A DNA stretch of 64,000 bases from Kitagawia praeruptora. Its lineage: Eukaryota; Streptophyta; Magnoliopsida; Apiales; Apiaceae. This document shows, piece by piece, positions 1 through 9,035 of this stretch (position 1 is the stretch's first letter; the number at the start of each line of letters is the position of its first letter). The notes below the pieces were generated by a model, which ran no database searches, had not been told where the DNA came from, and saw only the letters and a list, made by a program, of their open reading frames with translations. The stretch lies in the NCBI GenBank assembly GCA_037693485.1, contig CM075346.1, positions 61,065,001 through 61,129,000 on the forward strand, given 5' to 3'. Position numbers and translations under genes: made by a program.

Positions 1-1533
1 ACTAAGCCAAAGTCAATTGATGAAGCATTGTTGGATTCAGATTGGGTGATAGCTATGCAAGAAGAGCTAAATCAATTTGAGAGAAACAATGTATGAAAGC
101 TGGTCCCTAGACCCAAAGGGAAGTCAGTAATTGACACAAAGTGGGTTTTCAGAAACAAGTTGGATGAAAGTGGAAATGTGACAAGAAACAAGGCAAGGCT
201 AGTAGCTAAAGGTTACTATCAACAGGAAGGAATCGATTATGATGAAACATTTGCCCCTGTTGCCAGACTTGAAGCTATTCGGAAATTTTTAACCTATGCT
301 GCACACTGTAACTTCAAAGTGTTCCAAATGGATGTCAAAAGTGCCTTTCTTAATGGAGAATTAGAAGAGGAAGTGTATGTCGAACAACCACCTGGATTTG
401 AGGATGCTGAGTTGTATGACTTTGTCTACAAGCTATTCAAAGCACTTTATGGATTGAAGCAAGCCCCTCGAGCTTGGTATGAAACTCTATCTACTTTTCT
501 CATTGAGAATCAATTTACAAGAGGTGTAGTGGATAAGACACTATTCTACAAGCACCATGGTAAGGACATCATTCTGGTTCAGATTTATGTTGATGACATA
601 ATCTTTGGTTCTACAAATGAGAAGCTGTGTGAAAAGTTTTCATCTCTTATGAAGAGCAAGTATGAGATGAGCATGATGGGAGAACTATCATTTTTCCTAG
701 GTTTACAAGTTCATCAAAAGGATGATGGTATCTTCATAAGCCAATCGAAATATGTCAAAGAACTTCTCAAAAAGTTCAACATGGAAGATGCATCACCTGC
801 CAAGACACCTATCTCTACTGCAACCAAGCTGGATTTGGATCCTAAAGGAAAGAAAGTGGATTCTAGTACCTACAGAGGCATGGTGGGATCGTTGCTATAC
901 TTAACTACCAGCAGACCAGACATCATGTTTGCTACATGTCTCTGTGTAAGGTTTCAAGCTGATCCAAAAGAATCACACTTAGTAGCAATCAAGAGAATCT
1001 TTAGATATCTCAAAGGCACTCCAAACCTAGGCCTTTGGTATCCTAAAGATACTGGATTTGACTTGGTTGGTTATTCGGATTCAGACTATGCTGGATGCAA
1101 GATTGATAGGAAAAGTACAACAGGAAGCTGTCAATTTCTAGGTGGAAGATTAGTATCATGGTTTAGCAAGAAGCAGCATTCTGTATCTACTTCAACTGTA
1201 GAAGGTGAATATATCGCAGCTGGAAGTTGCTGTGCTCAAATTCTTTGGATGAAAATTCAGCTAATGGATTATGGCTTGGAGTTGTCCAATATTCCTATTT
1301 ATTGTGATAACACTAGTGCCATAGCTATCTCAGACAATCCAGTTCAACACTCCAGGACAAAGCACATTGATATCAGACATCATTTCCTAAGAGAGCATGT
1401 TGAAAGGGGAATTGTGAAGCTGATTTATGTTCCAACAGAAAAGCAACTTGCAGATATTTTTACGAAGCCACTAGATGAAGCAACCTTCAACAGGTTGGTA
1501 AGTGAATTGGGAATGCTAAATCTGGTATGTTAA
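1..1533 (+). pseudogene. Copia pol fragment: reverse transcriptase and RNase H
   Basis: Frame 1 is open from the window edge to TAA at 1533 except for TGA at 94-96, which falls where this family has Trp before KLVPRP. The protein is the C-terminal part of a copia polyprotein that copies element RNA into cDNA inside cytoplasmic particles. RT signatures are KARLVAKGYYQQEGIDYDETF, shortened here to KARLVAKGY and DETFAPVARLEAI, then MDVKSAFLNG, the catalytic YVDD at 586-597, and YGLKQAPRAWYE. RNase H follows with GYSDSDYAGC, EYIAAGSC and CDNTSAIAIS, ending in DIFTKPLDEATFNRLVSELGML, of which DIFTKPLDE is the hallmark. Apart from the one stop this stretch looks intact, so the lesion is recent or the only one. 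Assignment to copia is certain; SIRE rests on sequence style plus the downstream env-like ORF. Confidence 0.9.
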
Positions 1534-2183
1534 CTTACTAGTTTTTACATTTTCAATGTGGTTAAAATTGCAGCTCGTGACCTTAACTTTCAATGTTACT
1601 GTCATGAGAAGTTATTGTCCTATGTGCTACTTGTTTATTTGACAGTATGTTTGCTATGACTATGCTAAATTCAAATCACATGCCTGTTTTAATTTTTGTA
1701 ATGAGTATTCACGTGACATTAACTTATTTCATACGCCTGCTTAGTGATAAGTACTTGTGTCATTTGATATGACTACGGGTATTTGTCAGTCTTTTTAATT
1801 TAAAAGTTAAATTACTTCATTAAAAAGAGGCAGTTGGGAGCTGTAGAGTCACTTACTGTGTTATAAATAAGATCAAAGCTAAACCCTTTGTTCTCACTTA
1901 ACACCCTAAGAACTCTAGAGTCTAATATGAGCAAGAGGAAGGCAGGAGAAATGTCTACATCCGGAGTGTCCTAGCCACAGGAGGAGGCTGCTGCTGAGCA
2001 CCCTCTTGATCCTTTCTTCGATAAGCTTCAGGCTTATCTGGATGCCAAAGGGATCACTGAGGAGAAGGAGATTGCAAAGGTTGTTGAGCAGCTGCTGGTG
2101 GAAGCTCTTGAAGAGCTTAATAAAAAATGATGTTTAGTTCTTAAGAACTATTTTTTTGTATTGTTTTAAAGTTTTTTTTAATG
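1534..2183 (+). other. Pol to env-like-ORF gap of element A, left half
   Basis: Non-coding except for the small ORF at 1927-2130. It contains TTACTGTCA at about 1594 and TTGACAGTA at about 1640, the motif that recurs in A's LTR and in the right half of this gap. The gap continues at 8356 after the inserted element. Confidence 0.6.
1927..2130 (+). pseudogene. Small acidic/helical ORF between pol and env-like ORF, one internal stop
   Basis: ATG at 1927 opens a frame of 67 codons to TGA at 2128-2130, interrupted by one TAG at about codon 16. The N-terminal part is basic and serine-rich (MSKRKAGEMSTSG). The rest reads as a charged amphipathic helix (for example DPFFDKLQAYLDAKG, then EEKEIAKVVEQLL). 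I do not recognise a family. It lies about 400 bp after the pol stop, ahead of the env-like ORF. Codon-like composition, with a GC level above the surrounding AT-rich DNA, argues that it is a real former ORF and not chance. It could be a captured host exon or the remnant of an extra SIRE-lineage gene. Confidence 0.4.
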
Positions 2184-2188
2184 AAAAG
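2184..2188. repeat. Target-site duplication aaaag, left copy
   Basis: aaaag immediately precedes the LTR beginning TGTTGATGAG, and the same five bases follow the other LTR at 8351-8355. Confidence 0.9.
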
Positions 2189-2974
2189 TGTTGATGAGTG
2201 GATTTCGTAACAACTTTTGAGAGATTTATGGTGAGTTGTAAAGGCTAACGATCAACTAATCTATGGAGAATGGAGGTTTTTTTGTAGGGGTTGAACTGAG
2301 CTCGAGAGCGTTTACAAGAATCTCGCGAGTTCCTTTGAGGCTTGTGTCGTGTGTTCTCAAGAATCTCGTAGGTGTATTGCGAGGCTTGCAACCGTGTTCT
2401 TAAGGTGCCTACGTACCCATGTATATATAGGGATCAAGTTCACGTAGTTCTTTTTAGACTAGAAGTCTGGTTAGGCAGCAATATTCTAGGTTCCTAATTC
2501 GTGGGGACCTCCTTTTCTCCAGATTTCAGCCACGAATAGGCGACCTAAGTCGAATAGAACTCAAGTTCTAGTCCGACTAGGAGTATGTTTACAAGTTCTC
2601 GTCCTATTAGATGTATTCAAGGATCATCTGCGCCCAAGGAATACATTCCAATAAGGAGTTGATGTTCATGACTTGCTCCTAAAGAATAGGAGGCTTAATC
2701 ATACTATAAATCTGCTGGCATAAATCTGTTTTCGTACAGGAAGCTGTCTCTCAGGAACCTGTCTGCAGGAACCTATTTCTCGGGAAGCTATCTGCAGGAA
2801 GCTGTCTTTCGGGAAGCTATCTCTCGGGAACTTGAACCTGTCCAGATCCATTTCACATGCTATTTAGCCCCATTTAACTTAAGGGACCTCAATCATAACC
2901 CATATTACTCATACGGATTGGATCCTTAAGCCTAATGGGCCTAAATCTAGCCCATGGAGATTTTGGGCACAACA
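2189..2974 (-). repeat. LTR of the LARD-like element (3' LTR in element sense)
   Basis: In plus sense it starts TGTTGATGAGTGG and ends TTGGGCACAACA, giving the TG...CA ends of an LTR. It matches 7579-8350 nearly base for base. Near 2745-2830 it holds a run of 14-15 bp units of the form GGAAGCTGTCTCTC / GGAACCTGTCTGC, with one unit more than the other LTR. A TATA-like run occurs at about 2420. Confidence 0.93.
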
Positions 2975-2991
2975 AGTACCCCCCGGTTCCT
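2975..2991 (-). other. Polypurine tract of the LARD-like element
   Basis: In minus sense the bases read GGAACCGGGGGGTACT directly before the 3' LTR. This is the position and composition of a plus-strand primer and sets the element's orientation. Confidence 0.65.
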
Positions 2992-3110
2992 CGAAGTCAT
3001 AGGATGCGAGAGGAACCTAAATAGCTTGATATTTTAAGGTCCAATCCCTTCAGTGCTCCCATGTTTCTTCTGAGTGAACCATGCGGGTCTTTGTCTTCTT
3101 GTTTGAATCG

Positions 3111-3480
3111 TGACAAGGGCACAAAGTGAATCCAATTAGGCACTGAGTGAATCCTTTGACAAGGGCACAAAGCGAATCTGATTGGGCACTGAGTGAACCT
3201 TACGAACGTCAATGGAACTACATGAATCCAAATAAGGGCATAAAGTGAACCTAATTGGGCATTATGTGAACCTATGCTGAGGGCACAAAACGAATCCAAT
3301 AGGGCACTAGATGAATCCTTAAAAGGGATAAGGTGAATCTTAAGATTGTCAAGGGAACCACATGAATCCAAATAAGGGCATCAGGTGAACCTAATTGGGC
3401 GTTATGTGAACCTATGCTGGGGGCACAAAACGAATCCAATAGGACACTAGATGAATCCTTAAAAAGGGCACGAGGTTAAC
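3111..3480. repeat. Degenerate minisatellite, array 1
   Basis: About 370 bp of head-to-tail degenerate units of the form GGGCACAAAGTGAATCC followed by 10-20 variable bases, including an imperfect higher-order repeat (about 160 bp) seen at 3185-3300 and 3340-3450. The reading frame on the minus strand is only translated repeat (recurring IHFVP / DSLCAL). Confidence 0.8.
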
Positions 3481-4718
3481 CTTGAAAATCATAACTTGAT
3501 TGCTCAAGATGTTGCTTCATCTTCTAAGCTGCTTTTTGTTTGACTAACTAATGTCTGTCTATTAGAGGTAATCTAGGATCAGCAGCGTCCTAGGAGTACT
3601 CTCCAATAATGAGTCTGCTTCTCTCTAGCCGGCTTCTTGATCTCTCTGTTGTCTATGCTCAGGAACCTGGTTATCAGGAACCTCTCTACAGGAAACTGTA
3701 CCTGCACAAATAACAAATTTGTTAGTCTCGGGAGACTTTCTGTGGTTCCCATGTACTTCTTGATGTCCTCATTGCTGCTGTTAGGTTGACTCAGGCACTT
3801 TTACGGGGAGGAATCTGGTCCATTCGTAATCTGCTCAGCTACTAGTTCATCAGGAATGTCTTGATACTCATAATCTCTTGACTGTCTTCTCAACTAATGC
3901 TCATTTCTCTGCGTTTGGTCTTCATATCTGGTATTAGATCTGTCTCCTGGCTCATACAATACTTGTTGATTGGAACCTATGACTTAATAGGTCTTAAATC
4001 TAGCCCGTGATAATTTTGGGCATAACACTAAGAAAACTGGAAAAAATAGATTAGTAATACGAGCTGAAGAGCTCACATATAAGTGATGCAAGTATGAATG
4101 ATTATCTACGTTATATATGTTGCTACCTTCTCAAGTGGCATATCAATTATCTAATAGTTTGTTTCAACTGACATGTTCGAGATCATAAACTAAGCATATA
4201 TATTGCGTAAACTGTAAACCTATAGGGCATGATAACATCCTAAGTACAAGTTCACATAAATTTCATTTCTAAGGATCATGCAATATACGCATTAAAAACT
4301 ATATGTATCTAAGCATGACATAATACAAGCTCTCGTTGACAGAAAATGTGCATGATAGTTAAGGATATAAAGGCATGAAAGTAGAACTTATCTGTGCTTC
4401 ATTGTGCCGGTTTAGATCGAGGTTCTGTTACTGAACCTGGAAGATGGAAGCTCTTCTCTGTGCAAGCTTACATAGGGGAATTGAGGTACCCCCCGAGCCG
4501 TCATGACGCGTGAACCTCCTATAGCTTGTTGAAGCGGCTGGCTGAAAACTGCTTGTTTCGGCTGAATATCACTGAACGTGGAAGCTGTAGCTACAAACTA
4601 CGGGTTGGAAATGGGAAGCTGGAAGTTGCTTTATCAAGAACTTATTAGTAGTACGGTACCTGTTTCGATCATATACAGACTTTATAAAATGAGAGTATTC
4701 ATCTTTGTATCGCTTTGA

Positions 4719-5681
4719 TGAGGGCACAAAGCGAATCCAATTGAGCTATAGGTGAATCCTGGGAAGGGCACTTAGAGAATTCAATTGGGCGCTAAGTGAA
4801 TCCTTAGTAGGGCATAAGCCGAATCCAGTTGAGCTTTAAGTGAATCCTGAGAAGGGCACTTAAAGAATTCGACTGGGCATCAAATGAATCCTTTTGGCTT
4901 TAGGGAGCACGAAGTGAATCCATCCGGGCTCTAGGTGAATCATGGCAAGAGCACGAAGAGAATCCGGTTGGGCACTAAGTGAATTCCTTTGTGGCACCAA
5001 GTGAATCCTTATAGGCTCTAAGTGAATCCTGAAGAGGGCACAAAGAGAATCTATAGGGTACATGATGAATCATTTCAAATTATAGGGGCACCAAGTGAAT
5101 CCGTAAGGGCATAAGGTGAATCCCTTTGAAGGCTTTTCAAAGACAAGCGAACTCTAGGTTTGGTTACCCATGCTTAGGCTCCCAAAACCTTTAACTAGGT
5201 ACCCACATGCTTATGGGACTTTTGAATGTGTGCCTACGATTCATAGGGCTTTTCGAGACGAATCTTCCGTGCTTGCAAGTCTTTTTTGGCTATCGAGTGC
5301 CTGCAGCTGACAGGGCTTTCAAAGTGAATCTTTCTGGGCTCTATGCAAATCCTTATAAGGGCATAAAGTGAATCCAACTGGTTGTTTATGTGAACCTCTG
5401 CTTAGGACAAAAACCGTAACCAATTGGGCACCAAATGAATCCCTAAAAGGGTACAAAGAGAATCCATTAAGATACCAAACAAATGTGCGTAGATGCATGA
5501 AGCACCAAGTGAATCCTTTTGGGCTCTAAGTGAACCTATACGGGCACATAGAGAATCCATAAGGGCACCTGGTGAATACATGAAAATTCTTGGGGAACCT
5601 AATGAATCCTTCTAGGCTCTAAGTGAATCCTTGAATGGAGCACAAAAGGAATCCAGAAGGGCACTAGATTAATCCTCTAAA
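4719..5681. repeat. Degenerate minisatellite, array 2
   Basis: The same unit as array 1 (GGGCACAAAGTGAATCC and variants such as GGCTCTAAGTGAATCC), repeated some 25-30 times over about 960 bp, with a weaker stretch around 5140-5340. The two arrays are separated by 1.2 kb of non-repetitive interior. No coding function is supported. Confidence 0.8.
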
Positions 5682-5734
5682 GGCATGGAGCTCTTGCTAT
5701 AAGTACACTTTCTTCTATTCAGGTATCGGCTGGC

Positions 5735-6125
5735 TGGGAACTTCATGCAAGAAGCTGCTAATCAGAAACTAACAATTGGCTTCTAACAAATGTCAATGAA
5801 CCTGGAAGCTGTTACATACAAGCTTCAGGTATATAATAATGAACCTGCAAGATGTCAGTTACAAGAAAATAACGAGTAATCTACTAGACACATATAAATA
5901 CAACTAGACCTGGAAGCTACTACCTATGAGCTTCAGGTGAGAAACATAGAACCTGTTAACTAAAGGTAAATACATGGAACCTATAAGCTACAGGTAAATT
6001 AATATCAAGGAACCTGCGAGATGTAGGTAAATATCAAGGAACCTACGAATTGCAGGTAAATATCTAGGAACCTGCTAGATGCAAGTAAATGTCTAGGAAC
6101 CTATAATCTGTTAGGTACATGTGCA
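5735..6125. repeat. GGAACCTG / GGAAGCTG iterated tract
   Basis: Repeated blocks of about 28-35 bp built on GGAACCTGCNAGATGNAGGTAAAT. The GGAACCTG/GGAAGCT core is the same core that is iterated in this element's LTRs and scattered at 6410-6530. Confidence 0.6.
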
Positions 6126-6812
6126 TTCTAACATCAAGAAACATAATCAAGACATTATCATAGCTTTATCGCATATAAGACCACACAATAGCATAGATGT
6201 TTAAGCATGCTTTATGTATAGTAAGAGTTTGTTGCGCGTACCTGGGAGGTGTTCTACGAATATGTAAGCATAAAAGGAGAGGTATCACCTGGATCTTTCT
6301 GTAGACTAATCAGATGTGAAGTGGAAGCCTCCATTTAGATTTGAAAACTCATTGACGTGCTCATGATGCAAGCATGCTGCTCTTCAAGATACTAGACCAA
6401 ATCAATCCTCAAGGTTCCTGAACCAAATATGAGCTATGAGGTTTCTAAACTGCATCCTAGCCGTGAGGTTCCTGAATCAAATCGCGAGCTTCCTGGACCT
6501 GATGGTGAGATTCCTGGACCTGAATTCTTAAAGTTTTGAAATCCTCAATGTTGAAAGTACCATGTGCTATAGTAATTATACTACCCCCAGTTCTTCAGGG
6601 AAGCTTGTCTTTGATGAAAAACTAACTCCGGGAAGCTTCACAATTCTTTGGTAATCTCTAACAAGTCGTTAAATATTCATCCGGGAAGCTGAGTACTTCG
6701 CATTTTCTTCAATTCGATCTTCATCAGAATCTTCTTAAGGTCTTCAATATTCAAATCACCAGCACCACTGTCCTTTGCTTTCTTATCTTTGTCATCTTAA
6801 TGCAGAATTTTT

Positions 6813-7201
6813 ACTCAGAAACGCCCATTCTGGACAGCTTGACCACTCCTTACTAAAAGTGGGATAACTCTCTGTAGAAAAAGTATTTTTGCGAGCCATA
6901 AATTTTGATGAAAACTAGACTCTGATATCTTTCCAACGATGTATCATACTGCACCTAGAACTTTCCAGATCAAAGCAGCTTATTCTACGAATTTGGCTAA
7001 AAAACGGGAGACTCAGAATTCTGGACACCTGGACCACCCTTGACTAAATATGGCATAACTTCCTGTTGGAAAGGTATTTTTATGAGCCGTAAATTTTGCT
7101 AAAAACTAGACTCCGATACCTTTCCAACGGTATATGATGTTGCACCTAAAACCTTCCAGATCAATACAGTTTATTCTGCGAAGTTTGGTCAAAAACTGGA
7201 G
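6813..7201. repeat. Tandem duplication of about 195 bp
   Basis: 6813-7010 and 7011-7201 are diverged copies: both run from ACTCAGAA, through GGACNNCTGGACCAC-like and ATAACTTCCTGT-like blocks, to TTTCCAACG and CCTTCCAGATCAA. Divergence is roughly 15% by eye. Confidence 0.75.
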
Positions 7202-7344
7202 TCTCAGAATTCTGATTTTCTGCATTAGGTTCCATATCTTCACACATCTTCCTCACGCAAGTAATCCATCCATAGCTTCCTTGCATTGATTTCTGGCTCC
7301 TCTGCTACTTTGTGCTTGAAACTCCATGTATAGCTTGTGTAGGG

Positions 7345-7533
7345 TTAGTGCAAAGCCTTTTTTTTATTAACTACACCGCTTCTTTTGACCACCATGAATA
7401 TCATCCTTACTTTGGACTTCTTCATCTTCTTCTTCTTCTTCTTTTGTGTTGTCTGTTCGAGGGTTGTGAGTTTTTCTCCTTGGGGTTCCTTTTCTACAGA
7501 TTGTGTTGCTTCGCTATCTGAACTGCCTGCCAT
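7345..7533 (-). other. Short lysine-rich ORF just inside the LARD-like element's 5' LTR
   Basis: ATG at 7533 (minus) opens 62 codons. A Ser/Glu-rich start (MAGSSDSEATQSVEKEPQ) leads to a run of lysines encoded by a TTC triplet repeat in plus sense (7419-7442). It begins about 45 nt after the primer-site-like sequence, where gag leaders start in related gypsy elements, so it may be a relic of a gag N-terminus. No domain is recognisable. Confidence 0.3.
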
Positions 7534-7559
7534 CTTTCCACTCTTAAGATGATAACTCT

Positions 7560-7578
7560 CCCCTCCTTCTAGCGCCAA
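7560..7578 (-). other. Primer-binding-site-like sequence of the LARD-like element
   Basis: In minus sense TTGGCGCTAGAAGGAGGG abuts the LTR end CATCAACA. Position and TGGCGC start fit a gypsy-type primer site; I cannot name the tRNA with certainty. Confidence 0.6.
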
Positions 7579-8350
7579 TGTTGATGAGTGGATTTCGTAA
7601 CAACTTTTGAGAGGTTTATGGTGAGTTGTAAAGGCTAACGATCAACTAATCTATGGAGAATGGAGGTTTTTTTGTAGGGGTTGAACTGAGCTCGAGAGCG
7701 TTTACAAGAATCTCGTGAGTTCCTTTGAGGCTTGTGTCGTGTGTTCTCAAGAATCAAGTAGGTGTATTGCGAGGCTTGCAACCGTGTTCTTAAGGTGCCT
7801 ACGTACCCATGTATATATAGGGATCAAGTTCACGTAGTTCTTTTTAGACTAGAAGTCTGGTTAGGCAGCAATATTCTAGGTTCCTAATTCGTGGGGACCT
7901 CCTTTTCTCCAGATTTCAGCCACGAATAGGTGACCTAAGTCGAATAGAACTCGAGTTCTAGTCCGACTAGGAGTATGTTTACAAGTTCTCGTCCTATTAG
8001 ATGTATTCAAGAATCATCTGCGCCCAAGGAATACATTCCAATAAGGAGTTGATGTTCATGACTTGCTCCTAAAGAATAGGAGGCTTAATCATACTATAAA
8101 TCTGCTGGTATAAATCTGTTTTCGTACAGGAAGCTGTCTCTCAGGAACCTGTCTGCAGGAACCTGTTTCTCGGGAAGCTGTCTTTCGGGAAGCTGTCTCT
8201 CGGGAACCTGAACCTGTCCAGATCCATTTCATATGCTATTTAGCCCCATTTAACTTAAGGGACCTCAATCATAACCCATATTACTCATACAGATTGGATC
8301 CTTAAGCCTAATGGGCCTAAATCTAGCCCATGGAGATTTTGGGCACAACA
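7579..8350 (-). repeat. LTR of the LARD-like element (5' LTR in element sense)
   Basis: Partner of 2189-2974, 772 bp, same ends. The main difference is the loss (or absence) of one 14 bp GGGAAGCTATCTGCA-type unit near 8165, plus about a dozen substitutions. Confidence 0.93.
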
Positions 8351-8355
8351 AAAAG
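8351..8355. repeat. Target-site duplication aaaag, right copy
   Basis: aaaag follows the LTR end GCACAACA and matches 2184-2188. Confidence 0.9.
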
Positions 8356-8579
8356 TTCATCGTTTCATTCTCCCAGTGTTTTGCATGTTGTTCATCTTCC
8401 TTACCTTTATCCTTCTGTAAATGGTTGTTAAGTTGACTGTTTGTGTGTATGGAGGTTTGTGGATATGTGCTAAAACCAACAAATATGTGCCTAAATCGAT
8501 TAAAATGCTATTTGGTAATTTTCACTTAATCAATAGGCAAAGTCGATTAAAATTCATGACATAAATTATTTCCGCCTAA

Positions 8580-8800
8580 GTTGCTGTCAATAAGTGAAGA
8601 TGCTGTCACGAAGTGCCTTGACAGCAAGTTTCTTAGATGACACAATTGAAAAAGTCTCTGTCATGAAATTTAAAGGAAATTGTATAAATTGCTTAATGGT
8701 GATAGTATGTTCTTGCAACGATATTACTATCAAGCAAAACTTGCTGTCATCCTCTCAAAATTACTAATGAATTTGTTACAGCGCACAGGTTACTATCAAG
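8580..8800. repeat. Iterated TTGCTGTCA / TGACAGCAA motif upstream of the env-like ORF
   Basis: Within about 200 bp are GTTGCTGTCAA, GATGCTGTCAC, CTTGACAGCAAG, CTTGCTGTCAT and the variants ATTACTATCAA and GTTACTATCAA, in both orientations. The same core is iterated in A's LTR. Confidence 0.65.
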
Positions 8801-8872
8801 ATTAGTGGACCAAATTAATTGGGATTTTACCTCCACGATTTACAGCCACTAAAAAGTAACTACCCACGACTC

Positions 8873-9035
8873 CACGTGACTGATTAATGGGCTAAGACAT
8901 AGTTACTTTCCCTTTCTCAGAAAGACATTTGCTATTTTCATGTAAGCAACTATCAAACATACAAACACACAACTTTCAACAAAACCTCTCTCTCTTTCAA
9001 AAGCAAAAATCTCTCTCTGAAGCTCAAAGCAAGAA
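8873..9035 (+). promoter_or_regulatory. G-box and CT-rich leader before the env-like ORF of element A
   Basis: CACGTG at 8873-8878 is a perfect plant G-box core. From about 8980 to the ATG at 9036 the strand is CT-rich (CCTCTCTCTCTTTC, CTCTCTCTGAAG), like a plant 5' UTR, and ends AAGCAAGAAATGGC, a good plant start context. This suggests separate transcription or a spliced mRNA for the ORF. There is no direct proof. Confidence 0.4.

Larger units (their letters stand above)
2189..8350 (-). mobile_element. Non-autonomous LTR retrotransposon (LARD-like) nested in element A
   Basis: Two direct repeats of 786 and 772 bp (2189-2974, 7579-8350) bound a 4.6 kb interior with no recognisable gag or pol, flanked by the duplication aaaag. 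Orientation is minus: a G-rich purine tract in minus sense touches the 2974 end, and a primer-site-like TTGGCGCTAGAAGGAGGG in minus sense touches the 7579 end. That primer site and the large non-coding interior suggest a relative of Tat/Ogre-type gypsy elements, but without coding domains this is inference. LTR divergence by eye is about 1.5-2% plus a 14 bp indel. It must use proteins of another element to move. Confidence 0.9.

Noticed and set aside
3111..5681. CRISPR-like or protein-coding repeats (open frame 2997-3371 on the minus strand)
   Set aside because: The units are degenerate, have no constant repeat with unique spacers, lie inside a plant LTR element, and the open frame is only translated repeat.
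7312..7521. Short leucine-rich open frame on the plus strand
   Set aside because: Antisense shadow of the TTC/GAA triplet run, on the strand opposite the element. The Leu run comes from the repeat.
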